NCBI GenBank assembly: GCA_014803435.1
Contig: JACYFD010000004.1
Location: 124,001 to 188,000 of the forward strand
DNA length: 64,000 nt
Direction: 5' to 3'
Source of the DNA: Cellulosimicrobium terreum
GTDB lineage: Bacteria > Actinomycetota > Actinomycetes > Actinomycetales > Cellulomonadaceae
Part shown: positions 1 through 9,812 of the stretch, piece after piece
Numbering within the stretch: the stretch's first letter is position 1
How the letters are laid out: each line of letters starts with the position of its first letter
Notes under the pieces: model-generated
Told to the model about the DNA's origin: nothing
Database searches by the model: none
What the model saw: only the letters and a program-made list of their open reading frames with translations
Program-made: the position numbers and the translations under genes

Positions 1-2
1 CG

Positions 3-389
3 ACCGCCCCGAGCGCGGAGGCCGCGCGCACGGCCATCCGCAAGGCCCGCGGGTCGCTCGGGCGTTACCGCGTGCTCGCGATCATCACCGGTGTGATGCT
101 GCTGATCCTGTGCGTCGAGATGATCGTGAAGTACGTGGTCGGCGCGTTCGTCGACGTCGACGCGGTCATCCGGTACGTCGGCTGGATCCCCTTCGCGCAC
201 GGCTGGATCTACGTGGTCTACCTCGTCACCGTCCTCGACCTGTGGACCAAGATGCGGTGGGGCTGGGGCCGTCTCGCGACGATGGTGTTCGCGGGGGTCG
301 TGCCCGTGATGTCGTTCGTCCTGGAGAAGAAGGTCCACGCCGAGGCCGAGGAGAAGCTCGCCGGCCTGGAGGAGCGGTACGCGTCGTGA
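3..389 (+). CDS. DUF3817 family membrane protein, 5' end outside window
   Basis: The reading frame is open from the left edge, so the true start lies upstream; a GTG at 72 is available but would cut into the first membrane segment, and the sequence before it (ending ARGSLGRYR) reads like the usual cytoplasmic lead-in of this family. About 128 residues are visible, with three hydrophobic segments: around residues 24-45, 55-80 and 90-107, counted from the left edge. DUF3817 proteins are small actinobacterial integral membrane proteins of unknown function. The stop codon overlaps the GTG start of the next gene (GTGA), so the two are probably translationally coupled. Family call is by sequence character only. 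Confidence 0.75.
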   Translation, partial: TAPSAEAARTAIRKARGSLGRYRVLAIITGVMLLILCVEMIVKYVVGAFVDVDAVIRYVGWIPFAHGWIYVVYLVTVLDLWTKMRWGWGRLATMVFAGVVPVMSFVLEKKVHAEAEEKLAGLEERYAS

Positions 390-1639
390 CCGTCTCGCCG
401 ACCGCTCCGGCACCTCTCGTCGAGCCCGGTGACGAGCTGTCGGCCGGCGAGCTCGAACGGTACGCGCGCCACCTGTCGCTGCCGGGCGTCGGCCTGGAGG
501 GGCAGCGCCGTCTCGCGGCCGCGCGCGTCCTGGTCGTGGGCGCCGGGGGCCTCGGCAGCCCCGCCCTGCTGTACCTCGCGGCGGCGGGCGTCGGCACGAT
601 CGGGATCGTCGACGACGACGTCGTCGACACGTCGAACCTGCAGCGGCAGGTGATCCACGGCGGCGCGGACGTCGGTCGCCGAAAGGTCGACTCGGCGCGC
701 GACACGATCGCGGACGTCAACCCGCACGTGCGCGTCGTCGAGCACGCTGCCCGGCTCGACGCGGGCAACGCGCTCGACCTGCTGCGCGGCTACGACGTCG
801 TGCTCGACGGGGCCGACAACTTCCCCACGCGGTACCTCGTCTCCGACGCCGCGGAGGTGCTCGGCCTGCCGGTGGTGTGGGGGTCGATCTACCGTTTCCA
901 GGGGCAGGTCAGCGTGTTCTGGGGCGCGCCGCGGCATGCGGACGGCTCGGTGACCCGCGGTGCGACCTACCGCGACGTGTTCCCGGTCCCCCCGCCGCCC
1001 GGCGCCGCACCCGACTGCGCGACGGGCGGCGTCCTCGGCGCGATGTGCGGGACGGTCGGCTCGGTCATGGCGACCGAGGCCATCAAGCTCGTCACCGGCG
1101 CGGGCACGACCCTGCTCGGCCGGCTCGCGGTGTACGACGCGCTCGACCTCACCTGGCGCCAGCTCACGGTCCGGCCGGACCCGACGCGCGAGCCTGTCAC
1201 CACGCTGCTCGCGGGCGACGACGCGTACGCGACGTTCTGCGGCCTCGCCCCCGCACGGGCCGCGGGCATCACCGCCGGTGAACCCGCGCCGTCGGGCACC
1301 GGGGAGGTGCACGCCGAGGTGAGCGCGCGCGAGGCCGCGACCCTGCTGGCGACCGGCGAGGGGGGACGACCGGCGGCGTACCTGCTCGACGTGCGCGAGG
1401 ACTGGGAGTCGCAGGTACGCCCCGTGCCGGGTGGGACGCTCGTCCCGAGCGGTGGGTTCCTCGCGGTGGACCCGGCGACGGCGCTCGCCGGGCTGCCGAG
1501 GGACCGGACGGTGCTCGTCGTGTGCGCCATGGGTGCACGATCGGCGCGGGTGGCCGACGTCGCGCGGTCCGCCGGCGTCGACGCGCGGTCCGTCACCGGC
1601 GGGGTCCCTGCACTTCTCGCGGCGATCACGCCGCGCTGA
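386..1639 (+). CDS. moeB: MoeB/ThiF-type adenylyltransferase with C-terminal rhodanese domain
   Basis: A 417-residue protein. An E1-like domain (about residues 20-270) has the ATP-binding loop GAGGLGSP at residues 52-59 and a DGADNFPTR segment. A rhodanese domain (about residues 310-417) carries the active loop CAMGARS with Cys380. The family adenylates the C-terminal Gly-Gly of ubiquitin-like sulfur carriers (MoaD, ThiS, CysO) and, through the rhodanese Cys, helps turn them into thiocarboxylates. There is no separate thiF in this window, and ThiS at 8121-8354 ends in Gly-Gly, so this enzyme is a good candidate activator for it (inference). GTG at 386 is chosen because GGAGG lies just upstream and the start overlaps the previous stop; longer in-frame extensions run back over the upstream gene. 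Confidence 0.9.
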   Translation: MTVSPTAPAPLVEPGDELSAGELERYARHLSLPGVGLEGQRRLAAARVLVVGAGGLGSPALLYLAAAGVGTIGIVDDDVVDTSNLQRQVIHGGADVGRRKVDSARDTIADVNPHVRVVEHAARLDAGNALDLLRGYDVVLDGADNFPTRYLVSDAAEVLGLPVVWGSIYRFQGQVSVFWGAPRHADGSVTRGATYRDVFPVPPPPGAAPDCATGGVLGAMCGTVGSVMATEAIKLVTGAGTTLLGRLAVYDALDLTWRQLTVRPDPTREPVTTLLAGDDAYATFCGLAPARAAGITAGEPAPSGTGEVHAEVSAREAATLLATGEGGRPAAYLLDVREDWESQVRPVPGGTLVPSGGFLAVDPATALAGLPRDRTVLVVCAMGARSARVADVARSAGVDARSVTGGVPALLAAITPR

Positions 1640-1668
1640 GCGCGTCGGGGCAGCGCGGTCCCGCATGT

Positions 1669-1685
1669 CCTGACAAGGTGTCAGG
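1669..1685. promoter_or_regulatory. perfect inverted repeat upstream of the MFS gene
   Basis: CCTGACA-AGG-TGTCAGG, a perfect 7-base inverted repeat with a 3-base spacer, lies 44 bases before the MFS start. Its size fits a dimeric repressor such as TetR or MarR, but no regulator gene is adjacent. Role is inferred from position only. Confidence 0.4.
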
Positions 1686-1728
1686 TGAGGCACCGACCAC
1701 GCCGTGACACCGAGCAGGGGACCGAGGC

Positions 1729-3393
1729 ATGAGCGCACAGGATCCCGGCACCGAGCCCGTCGTGGACGACCGGGCGCACGCGAACCGCTGGCGGGCGCTC
1801 GTCGTCCTGTCGGTCGCGCTGTCGATGGTGGTCATCGACGGCACGATCGTGGCCGTCGCGATCCCGGACATCGTCGCCGACCTCGGTCTGAGCCTGGGCG
1901 ACGCGCAGTGGGTGAGCGCGTCGTACGCGGTCGTGCTCGCCGGGCTCCTGCTGTCTGCGGGACGGCTCGGCGACCGGCTCGGACGGCGCCGGCTCCTCGT
2001 GGTCGGCGTCGTGCTGTTCCTCGCCGGGTCGCTGCTGTCCGCGGCGGCGGACGACGGCGGGACGCTCATCGGCGGCCGGCTCGTGCAGGGTCTCGGCGCC
2101 GCCGCGATCCTGCCGACCACCCTGTCGACCGTCAACGCGACGTTCCGCGGGAAGGACCGGGCCGCGGCGTTCGGCGTGTGGGGAGCGGTGATCTCCGGCG
2201 CGGCGGCGATCGGTCCCCTCGCGGGCGGATGGCTCACGACGTCGTTCACCTGGCCGTGGATCTTCCTGGTCAACGTCCCGATCGGTGTCGCCGTCGTCGT
2301 GGGCGCGCTCGCCTGGGTCCCCGAGACCCGGGCGCCCGTGACGGCGCCCGGGCTGGACGTCGAGGGGCTGCTGCTGTCCGGGCTGGGGTTCGGTGCGCTG
2401 GTGTTCGGCCTCATCGAGGGGCAGACGCTGGGCTGGTGGGCGCCGAAGGCCGACCTGACGATCGGCGGGTTCACCTGGTCGGCGTCGGCCCCCGTCTCGC
2501 CCGTGCCCGTCCTGCTCGCGCTCGGGCTGGTGCTGCTCGTGGCGTTCGTCGGGTGGGAGCACCACCGCGCCCGGGTCGGACGGTCGGCGCTGCTCGACCT
2601 CGACCTGTTCAGGATCCCGACCTTCCGGTGGGGCAACGTCGCGGCGACCGCGGTCGCGGTGGGCGAGTTCGGGATCATCTTCGTCCTCCCGCTCTTCCTG
2701 GTGAACGTGCTCGCGCTGTCGACGATGGGTGCCGGGCTCGTGCTCGCCGCGATGGCGCTCGGTGCCTTCTTCTCCGGTGCGTCGGCCCGTCACCTCGCCG
2801 CCCGCGTGGGCGCGCCGTCGGTCGTGGTGATCGGGCTGGTGCTCGAGGTGGTCGGGGTCGCCGCGGTCGCGCTCGTCGTGACGCCCGCCGTCTCGCCGTG
2901 GCTCCTCGCCGGGGTGCTCGTCGTGTACGGGGTCGGGCTCGGTCTCGCGTCCGCGCAGCTCACGAGCACGACGCTCGCCCAGGTCCCGCCGGCGCAGTCC
3001 GGTCAGGGGTCGGCGACGCAGTCGACGGTGCGCCAGGTCGGCTCGGCACTCGGCACGGCGCTGGTGGGGTCCGCGCTGGCCGTCCTCCTCGCCTCGACCG
3101 TGCCCGCGGCGCTCGCCGGGCAGGACCTGCCGGACGAGCAGGTGACGCAGCTGGCCGACGCGACGTCCGACTCCGCGGGCAACGTGATCCCGGGACTGCG
3201 CGCGACGGGGACGCAGGGCGAGCTGGGCGACCGGGGCCTGGCCGTCGTCGACGCGCTGTCGACGGGTTTCGCCGACGCGACCCGCGGGTCGCTGCTCGTG
3301 GCCGGGGTGTTCCTCCTGCTCGGCCTCGTCGCGGCGACCGCCGTGGTCCGGGCCTCTCGCAGGCTCGGTGCATCCGGTCCTCGCGAGTCCTGA
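1729..3393 (+). CDS. DHA2-family (14-segment) MFS drug exporter
   Basis: 554 residues with about 14 hydrophobic segments, the length and layout of EmrB/QacA (DHA2) proton-driven exporters. Motif A is visible as GRLGDRLGRRR near residues 83-93, and the antiporter motif C as a Gly-rich stretch (GAVISGAAAIGPLAGG) around residues 151-166. The N-terminal 20 residues are polar and cytoplasmic. ATG at 1729 follows GAGG closely. The gene has its own upstream region with an inverted repeat at 1669-1685, so it may be induced by a ligand of an unlinked repressor. The substrate cannot be read from the sequence. Confidence 0.88.
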   Translation: MSAQDPGTEPVVDDRAHANRWRALVVLSVALSMVVIDGTIVAVAIPDIVADLGLSLGDAQWVSASYAVVLAGLLLSAGRLGDRLGRRRLLVVGVVLFLAGSLLSAAADDGGTLIGGRLVQGLGAAAILPTTLSTVNATFRGKDRAAAFGVWGAVISGAAAIGPLAGGWLTTSFTWPWIFLVNVPIGVAVVVGALAWVPETRAPVTAPGLDVEGLLLSGLGFGALVFGLIEGQTLGWWAPKADLTIGGFTWSASAPVSPVPVLLALGLVLLVAFVGWEHHRARVGRSALLDLDLFRIPTFRWGNVAATAVAVGEFGIIFVLPLFLVNVLALSTMGAGLVLAAMALGAFFSGASARHLAARVGAPSVVVIGLVLEVVGVAAVALVVTPAVSPWLLAGVLVVYGVGLGLASAQLTSTTLAQVPPAQSGQGSATQSTVRQVGSALGTALVGSALAVLLASTVPAALAGQDLPDEQVTQLADATSDSAGNVIPGLRATGTQGELGDRGLAVVDALSTGFADATRGSLLVAGVFLLLGLVAATAVVRASRRLGASGPRES

Positions 3394-3421
3394 GCCGACG
3401 CCTGGCGGCCGCGGTGGCCGG

Positions 3422-4117
3422 TCAGGAGGTGGCGAGGTGCGCGACCGGCTCGATCCGCGCGTCGAGCATCCGGACCGTGGCGTCGACGGAGGCCAACGTG
3501 GACGCGTCGTGCGACACGATGACGGTGGCCGCACCGGTCTCGCGCGCCAGACCGGTGATGAGCTCGACCACGCGCATGCCCCGCTCGTGGTCGAGAGCGG
3601 ACGTGGGCTCGTCGACCAGCAGGACCTCGGGCCGGCCGACGAGGGCGCGCGCGATCGCGACGCGCTGGCGCTGACCGCCGGACAGCTGCGCGGGCCGCCT
3701 GCCCGCGTGGTCGGCCACGCCGACGGCGTCCAGCAGCTCCATGGCGCGCTCGCGCAGGCTCGACGGGCGCCGCCCCCGCAGGTGCGCGTGCAGCTCGAGC
3801 TGTTCGAGCGCGGTGAGCGAGCCGAGCAGCTGTGGTGACTGGAAGACCATGCCGATGCGCTCGAGCCGTACCCGGGTGGCCTGCGCGACGGTCGTGGCGG
3901 GCGTGAGGACGACGTCCGAGCCGATCGTGACGGAGCCGTGGCTCGGGCGCGTCAGCCCGGCCGCGACCGCCAGGAGGCTCGACTTGCCGGCGCCGGACGG
4001 CCCGAGCAGCGCCGTGGTCGTGCCTGCCGGGACGGCGAGGTCGACGTCGTCGACGGCCGTGAGGGTCGTGTCGCCGTCGGGGTAGACGAGGGTGACGTGC
4101 TGCAGGTGCAGGTCCAT
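3422..4117 (-). CDS. ABC transporter ATP-binding protein, MacB/LolD type
   Basis: 231 residues forming one nucleotide-binding domain: Walker A GPSGAGKSS, Q-loop VFQSPQ, signature LSGGQRQRV, Walker B VLLVDEP with catalytic Glu, and H-loop VSHD. This is the small ATPase class that pairs with FtsX/MacB-like permeases; the permease gene lies 54 bases upstream on the same strand. RBS AGGAG lies just before the ATG. The pair probably forms an exporter or mechanotransmission complex. Its neighbour, a divergent NarL-type two-component pair, suggests sensing of a drug or cell-envelope signal (inference from context). Confidence 0.88.
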   Translation of the reverse strand: MDLHLQHVTLVYPDGDTTLTAVDDVDLAVPAGTTTALLGPSGAGKSSLLAVAAGLTRPSHGSVTIGSDVVLTPATTVAQATRVRLERIGMVFQSPQLLGSLTALEQLELHAHLRGRRPSSLRERAMELLDAVGVADHAGRRPAQLSGGQRQRVAIARALVGRPEVLLVDEPTSALDHERGMRVVELITGLARETGAATVIVSHDASTLASVDATVRMLDARIEPVAHLATS

Positions 4118-4171
4118 GGGGGCTCCTTCGGGTGTGACGTGGGCTGACGAGAGGTCGCGCGAGCCGCAGGA

Positions 4172-5272
4172 TCAGCGGGCGGCGAGCGCCGCGTGCGGGT
4201 CGACGCGCGTGATGCGGGCGACGGAGACGCCGGCTCCGACCAGCCCGAGGAGGACGAGGCCCGCCGCGGGCGCGAGCGTCGTGGCGGCGGTGACGACGAC
4301 GGGCACGGCGGGCGGCAGCAGGGCTGCACCCGCGACCGTGAGCACGGTCCCGACGGTGACGCCGCCCACGAGCAGCACCGCGGCCTGGCCGAGGGCATCG
4401 CACAGCAGGTAGCGGGTCGAGGCACCGAGGGCCTTGAGCACGGCGACGTCGCCCGAGCGGCTGATGGTCCACACCGTGAAGAACGCACCCACGACGAGGG
4501 CGGAGATCGCGAGCAGGAAGGCCTGCATGGTCATGAGCGAGGTGTTCTCGCCCGCGAACGACGACACGGCGGAGCGCGCGTCCGAGCGGGTCACGGTCGT
4601 CGTGCCGAGGTCGGCGTCGGCGGTGGAGAGGGCGGCACCGTCGGACTCGCCGGTGGTCAGCGCGACGACGGTCGCGACGGGGTCTCCGCTCCCGTCGGAG
4701 GTGCCGCGGGCACCGATCGCCTGCCAGTCGTCCAGCGTGGTCCACACGACGGGCGTGTGGGAGAACGACTGGTCGGCGCTCACGGTCGCCGCGACCGTGA
4801 GCTCGCTGCCGCCGAGCGTCACGGCGTCGCCGGCCTGCGCGCCGAGCGCGTCCGCCGCACCGGGCGTGAGCACGACGGTGCCCGGCTCGACCTCGCCGGC
4901 GCCCCACGGCACGAGGCCGGACCCGTCCGCGACTCCCAGCGCGGTGACCGACGCGGTCGTGCTGTCGGACTCCGCGCGCGTGGTGGCCACACCGAGCGGG
5001 TCGGCGGACTCGACGCCCGGCACACGGGCCCAGCTCTCCCACTGGTCGGCCGTGACGCGGGACGCGGTGAACTCCGGAGCGTCACCAGGGGAAGGCATCG
5101 AGAACGCGACGTGGTCGGACGGCAGGTCCGTCACGGCCGACGTCGACTCCCTCGCCAGGCCTGCGGTGAGGGAGGCGAGGAAGGTCACGAGGAAGGTGAT
5201 CAGCACGATCACGACCGACATGAGGGCGAAGCGACCACGGGCATGCGCCAGGTCGCGCAGTGCGACGTACAA
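4172..5272 (-). CDS. FtsX-like ABC transporter permease
   Basis: 366 residues. One membrane segment near the N-terminus (about residues 18-40), a large extracytoplasmic region of about 190 residues, then three membrane segments forming the FtsX domain, ending in the family's RVDPHAALAAR-like tail. Start chosen at a TTG (CAA at 5270-5272 on the top strand) because GGAGG lies six bases ahead and the protein then begins LYVALRDLAHARGRF, the usual start of the family; upstream in-frame ATG choices add over 100 polar residues with no family character. Probably co-transcribed with the ATPase gene at 3422-4117. Substrate unknown. Confidence 0.85.
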   Translation of the reverse strand: MYVALRDLAHARGRFALMSVVIVLITFLVTFLASLTAGLARESTSAVTDLPSDHVAFSMPSPGDAPEFTASRVTADQWESWARVPGVESADPLGVATTRAESDSTTASVTALGVADGSGLVPWGAGEVEPGTVVLTPGAADALGAQAGDAVTLGGSELTVAATVSADQSFSHTPVVWTTLDDWQAIGARGTSDGSGDPVATVVALTTGESDGAALSTADADLGTTTVTRSDARSAVSSFAGENTSLMTMQAFLLAISALVVGAFFTVWTISRSGDVAVLKALGASTRYLLCDALGQAAVLLVGGVTVGTVLTVAGAALLPPAVPVVVTAATTLAPAAGLVLLGLVGAGVSVARITRVDPHAALAAR

Positions 5273-5437
5273 GGGGTACCTCCAGGGGACGGGCCAGCGG
5301 TGCGACCGACTGCCGGGACTGCCTCCAGCCTCCGCGTCGCCGCGCCCGTGGTCATCACGATCCGGGTCGATCTCGCAGGGCCGAAGGAGGGCTCGGCCGA
5401 TCAACCTTTCGGACGATGCACGAGCAGGCTGCCCCGA

Positions 5438-5443
5438 TACGGT
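5438..5443 (+). promoter_or_regulatory. -10 box for a leaderless histidine-kinase transcript
   Basis: TACGGT ends six bases before the GTG at 5450. That spacing puts the transcription start at or next to the start codon. No Shine-Dalgarno is seen. The 177 bases between this gene and the divergent permease hold both promoters. Confidence 0.45.
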
Positions 5444-5449
5444 GGACGG

Positions 5450-6700
5450 GTGATCCGCCACCTGGCACCCTCGGCGACGCGCGGTCTGGTCGTGGGTCTG
5501 GACGTCCTCCTCACGGCGCTCACCGTGGTCGCCGTGCTCCTGGCGCCGCCGGGCGGTGCCGTCCCGGCGGCGCTCGTCGCGCTCGTGCTTGCGGGCCTCT
5601 ACGTCTCGGGGCGCCGTACGGTGCACGTGCACGAGGGCCGGGTGGACGCGCCGCGGGGAGCGTGGTGGCCCGACACCGCGTGGATCACGGCGCTCACGGC
5701 CGTGTGGGTGGCGATGCTGTGGCTGTCACCGGCGGCGCTGTGGGTCGCGTTCCCGCTCATGCTCCTGCAGATGCACGTGCTCGGGCCGCACCGCGGCGTC
5801 GTCGCCGTCGCGTCGACGACAGCGGTCGCCGTCGCGGAGGGACTTCTCGTGCAGGCCGGTGCCGGCGATCCGTGGACGGGCTACGTCCTCGGCCCGGTCC
5901 TGGGCGCAGGCGTCGCGGTCGGCGTGGTGCTCGGGATCGAGGCGTTCGTCCGCGAGTCCCAGTCCCGCCAGCGCACCGTGGACGAGCTGACCCAGGTGCG
6001 CCGGCACCTCGCGGGTGCCGAGCGGGAGCGGGCCGTCACCGACGAGCGCGCACGGCTCGCGCGCGACATCCACGACACGCTCGCACAGTCGCTCTCGGCG
6101 ATCGAGCTGCTGCTGCGCGCCGCCGAGGACGCCGTCGGCTCCGACGACGCGAAGGCGCGCGACCTCGTCGCCCAGGCCCGCGGCGCGGCGCGCGACAGCC
6201 TCGCCGAGGCCCGCCGCGTCGTCCAGGACCTCACCCCGGCCGAGCTCGAGCGCACCACTCTCCTCGGGGCGCTGCGCCGTCTCGCCGAGAGCACCGCGAG
6301 CGCGTACGGCGACACGGAGGCCGGGCGTGCGCGGCCGCTCGTCGTGTCCGTGCACACCGCGGGAAGCGTACGACCGTTGCCCGTGCCGGTCGAGACCGCG
6401 CTGCTGCGGGTCGCGCAGTCGGCCCTCGCCAACGTCGTGCAGCACGCCGGTGCCGACCGCGCCCGGCTGACCCTCACGTTCGAGCCGGACGCCGTCACGC
6501 TCGACGTCGTGGACGACGGGGCGGGATTCGACCCCGCGGCGACCGGCCACGACCGGTCGGACGGGCGCGGCTTCGGCATCCCGGCCATCCGCTCGCGCGC
6601 GCACGAGCTGGGTGGCACGCTCGCCCTGGAGACCGCCCCCGGGAGCGGGACCGCGCTCGCGGTCACCCTGCCGGTCCGACCGACGGAGGACGCCGCGTGA
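5450..6700 (+). CDS. NarL/DesK-type sensor histidine kinase
   Basis: 416 residues. The first 165 contain about five or six membrane segments and no obvious extracellular sensor domain, typical of intramembrane-sensing kinases. The HisKA_3 dimerisation box reads RDIHDTLAQS with phospho-acceptor His208; the ATPase domain has the N-box region, the G1 box DDGAGFDP and the G2 box GFGIPAIRSR. GTG at 5450 is preceded by a -10 box at leaderless spacing. The stop overlaps the GTG of the regulator (GTGA). Divergent from an FtsX/ATPase exporter, which may be its target. Its partner regulator is damaged, so output may be lost or rerouted (inference). Confidence 0.9.
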   Translation: MIRHLAPSATRGLVVGLDVLLTALTVVAVLLAPPGGAVPAALVALVLAGLYVSGRRTVHVHEGRVDAPRGAWWPDTAWITALTAVWVAMLWLSPAALWVAFPLMLLQMHVLGPHRGVVAVASTTAVAVAEGLLVQAGAGDPWTGYVLGPVLGAGVAVGVVLGIEAFVRESQSRQRTVDELTQVRRHLAGAERERAVTDERARLARDIHDTLAQSLSAIELLLRAAEDAVGSDDAKARDLVAQARGAARDSLAEARRVVQDLTPAELERTTLLGALRRLAESTASAYGDTEAGRARPLVVSVHTAGSVRPLPVPVETALLRVAQSALANVVQHAGADRARLTLTFEPDAVTLDVVDDGAGFDPAATGHDRSDGRGFGIPAIRSRAHELGGTLALETAPGSGTALAVTLPVRPTEDAA

Positions 6701-7245
6701 TCGACGTCGTCCTCGCCGACGACCACCCCGTGGTCCGCGCGGGACTGCGTGCCGTGATCGACGGTCAGCCGGACATGCGGGTGGTCCACGAGACCTCGAC
6801 GGCCGAGGACCTCCTGCGCTGGCTCGGCGGCGGCGACCGGGAGGATCGTCGAGCAGCACGCCACCCCCGTGGTCGTCGTCACGACCTACGGCACCGACGC
6901 CGACATCCTCGCGGCGGTCGAGGCCGGGGCCACGGGGTACCTCCTCAAGGACGCGCCGACCGAGGAGCTCGCCCGCGCGATCCGGTCCGCCGCGGCGGGC
7001 GAGGTCACGCTCGGAGCGGACGTGCAGCGCCGGCTCCTCGGGCGGATGCGCGCCCCGGCCGAGAGCCTCAGCGCGCGCGAGCTCGAGGTCCTGCGGCTCG
7101 TGGCGGAGGGCAGGTCCAACGATGCGATCGCGCGCGAGCTCTTCGTCTCGGTCGCGACCGTGAAGTCGCACCTGTCCCACATCAGCACGAAGCTCGGCAC
7201 CCGATCGCGTACCGAGGCCGTCGCCACCGCGCGCGAACGCGGGAT

Positions 7246-7252
<7 letters not shown>
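6697..7252 (+). pseudogene. LuxR/NarL-type response regulator, internally deleted and frameshifted
   Basis: The frame from GTG 6697 gives a normal receiver start (VVLADDHPVVRAG) through about residue 49 (LLRWLGGG). Family sequence then resumes in the +1 frame from about position 6840 (RIVEQHATPVVVVTTYG) and continues to the stop at 7252 with an intact GerE-type HTH (LSARELEVLRLVAEG, then VSVATVKSHLSHI). Compared with the intact regulator at 19430-20134, about 20 residues are missing between the acidic pocket and the conserved Thr/Ser strand. The missing block contains the phospho-acceptor Asp (normally in a VVLxD motif). The first frame stays open far downstream, so no early stop marks the break. 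Either a real deletion of about 60 bases with a frame change, or an assembly collapse in a GGCGGCGGCG stretch at about 6826-6836. A GTG at 6869 could start a fragment with the DNA-binding domain. Confidence 0.8.
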
Positions 7253-8120
<868 letters not shown>

Positions 8121-8354
8121 TCAGCCGCCCTGGACGGCGGTGACGATCTCGACGCGGTCGCCGGGCGCGACCGCCGTTCCCGCCCACGTGCCGCGCGGGA
8201 CGACGGCGTCGTTGATCGCGACGGCGACGCCCCGCGGCGAGCCGTCGGTCACGTAGGCGGGGACGAGCGCGGCGACGAGGTCCTCGACGCCGACGGCGCC
8301 GTCGAGCGGGTACGGCTCGCCGTTCACGAGCGCGGTCGGGGGCGGTGCGGTCAT
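8121..8354 (-). CDS. thiS: sulfur carrier protein ThiS
   Basis: 77 residues, beta-grasp fold size, with early LVNGEPYPL, a GVAVAINDAVVPRGTWA segment and the essential C-terminal Gly-Gly (VTAVQGG). The C-terminal Gly is adenylated and converted to a thiocarboxylate that donates sulfur to ThiG. ATG at 8354 follows GAGGTGAG, which lies at the end of thiO, five bases after its stop. A longer in-frame reading runs back inside thiO and is not used. Partner activator is probably the MoeB-rhodanese protein at 386-1639. Confidence 0.95.
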   Translation of the reverse strand: MTAPPPTALVNGEPYPLDGAVGVEDLVAALVPAYVTDGSPRGVAVAINDAVVPRGTWAGTAVAPGDRVEIVTAVQGG

Positions 8355-8359
8355 GGGTC

Positions 8360-9676
8360 TCACCTCGGGTTCGTGGCGGGCGTGGCGGACGTAGCGGTCG
8401 ACGAGTGCATGCCGAGCCCCGGCCTGCGGCCCGATCCGAGTGCTGATCGGGCGGCAACCCGGGGTTCGGCGGGGAAACGGGTCGGGTTGGTGGGGGCGAG
8501 CACGTCGGAGAGGTCCGCGGCGAGCGGTGTTCCGGTGAGTCCGGCGACGACGGCGTCCGCCGTGAGCGGGGCCAGCAGGACGCCGTTGCGCCCGTGGCCG
8601 GCGGCGACGTGCAGGCCCGGGACCTCCGTGGGGCCGATCACGGGCAGGTTGTCCGGCGTCGCCGGGCGGGCGCGCGGCGTCACCTCGACGAGCGCGACCT
8701 CGTCGATGCCCGGGAGCAGCGCGCGGGCGTCGCGCAGCAGCGCGAACACGCCGCCCGCGGTGGCCCGGCGGTCGTCGGGGTTCTCCTCCGTCGTCGCACC
8801 GACCACGACCTCGCGGTGCCCCGCCCCCGGCCCGTCCGCGACGGGGGAGCGCGGCACGACGTACACCGGCCGCCCCTGCACGACGCCGCGCACCACGTGC
8901 TCCAGCGCGAGCTCCGGCCCGGCGTCGAGGCGCAGCGTCTGCCCCTTCACGGGGCGCGTCGGCACCCGCACCGCCGGCACGTCCGCGAGCAGCCTCCCCG
9001 TCTCCCAGGCCGCGGCAACCACGACCGCGCCGGCCCGGTGGACGTGACCCGCGTCGTCGGGCACGCCGGTCACGCGACCGGACACGTCCCGCACGACGCC
9101 GGTCGCCGCCCGGTGCACGACGACGGTCCCCGCCTCCGCGGCGAGCGCAGCAAGGAGCGCGGCGTGCGTCGCGCGCGGGTCGACGGCGTGGTCGTGCGGA
9201 GCCCACGCGGCACCGGCGACACGCTGCCCGAGGTGCGGCTCACGCCGCCGGGCGTCCGCGAGGGCGAGCTCGGCGGAGTCGAGGCCGTGCGCGGCGTGCA
9301 GGGCGAGGACGCGACGCAGCAGGGCGAGGTCGTCGGTGTCGTAGGCGACGGTGAGCGTGCCCGCGGTCCGCAGCCCCACGTCCCTGCCCGTCGCGGCCTC
9401 CAGGTCGGCGGCGAAGCCGGGCCACGCGCGCGCGGCCGCGAGGTGCAGCCGCAGCGCCGCGTCCTCGCCGAAGTCCGCCTCCGTGACCGGGGCGAGCATG
9501 CCCGCGGCGGCGTGGGTCGCGCCGTCGCCGGGCGACGGGTCGAGGACCGTGACCGTCATCCCCGCCCGGGCGGCGCGGAACGCGACGGCCAGGCCGACGA
9601 TCCCGCCCCCGACCACGACGACGTCGCGCGCGCCGTCGGGCACGAGGACCGGCCGGGCAGGACGGGTGGGTGGCAT
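8360..9676 (-). CDS. thiO: glycine oxidase ThiO
   Basis: 438 residues. FAD-dependent oxidase of the DAO family, supplying iminoglycine for thiazole synthesis. The Rossmann dinucleotide motif [18 protein letters not shown] lies at about residues 18-35; a [10 protein letters not shown] stretch and the C-terminal [11 protein letters not shown] motif match the family. The last 45 residues or so after the FAD domain are a low-complexity Ser/Ala/Arg-rich tail, longer than usual. ATG at 9676 is favoured because GAAGGGAG precedes it; a second in-frame ATG at 9697 lies inside the riboswitch's conserved core and has no RBS. Confidence 0.92.
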   Translation of the reverse strand: MPPTRPARPVLVPDGARDVVVVGGGIVGLAVAFRAARAGMTVTVLDPSPGDGATHAAAGMLAPVTEADFGEDAALRLHLAAARAWPGFAADLEAATGRDVGLRTAGTLTVAYDTDDLALLRRVLALHAAHGLDSAELALADARRREPHLGQRVAGAAWAPHDHAVDPRATHAALLAALAAEAGTVVVHRAATGVVRDVSGRVTGVPDDAGHVHRAGAVVVAAAWETGRLLADVPAVRVPTRPVKGQTLRLDAGPELALEHVVRGVVQGRPVYVVPRSPVADGPGAGHREVVVGATTEENPDDRRATAGGVFALLRDARALLPGIDEVALVEVTPRARPATPDNLPVIGPTEVPGLHVAAGHGRNGVLLAPLTADAVVAGLTGTPLAADLSDVLAPTNPTRFPAEPRVAARSALGSGRRPGLGMHSSTATSATPATNPR

Positions 9677-9683
9677 GTGCGCT

Positions 9684-9760
9684 CCCTTCGCTGGCATGAC
9701 CCAGATCAGGTTCGACGGTCGGCTCCTACGCCCTCTCAGCCCCGTACGGGGCTCCCGTGC
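9684..9760 (-). promoter_or_regulatory. TPP riboswitch (THI element) before thiO
   Basis: On the minus strand the leader reads GGGGCTGAGAGGG, then after a variable arm CCTGATCTGG and GTCATGCCAGCG: the hallmark conserved blocks of the TPP-binding riboswitch. It ends eight bases before the thiO ATG and just upstream of its Shine-Dalgarno sequence, so it most likely blocks ribosome binding of the thiO-thiS-thiG mRNA when TPP is abundant. thiE on the other strand is outside its control. Confidence 0.95.
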
Positions 9761-9799
9761 TCTGCGACACAGTACCCGCCGACCCGTGCGACCCGCCGC

Positions 9800-9805
9800 T
9801 ACGCT
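9800..9805 (+). promoter_or_regulatory. -10 box for a leaderless thiE transcript
   Basis: TACGCT ends seven bases before the thiE GTG at 9813, the spacing of a leaderless actinobacterial promoter. No Shine-Dalgarno precedes the start. Confidence 0.45.
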
Positions 9806-9812
9806 CCGACGG

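Noticed and set aside
110-385. N-terminal extension of the MoeB-like protein by 92 residues
   Set aside because: The extension is out-of-frame translation of the DUF3817 gene. GTG 386 has an RBS and overlaps the previous stop.
1681-3534. Long antisense frame opposite the MFS exporter
   Set aside because: Arg/Gly/Asp-rich low-complexity translation typical of antisense in high-GC genes, with a clear membrane protein on the other strand.
5273-5632. Longer start for the FtsX permease
   Set aside because: The added residues are polar and repetitive, read through the divergent promoter region, and precede a TTG with a good GGAGG.
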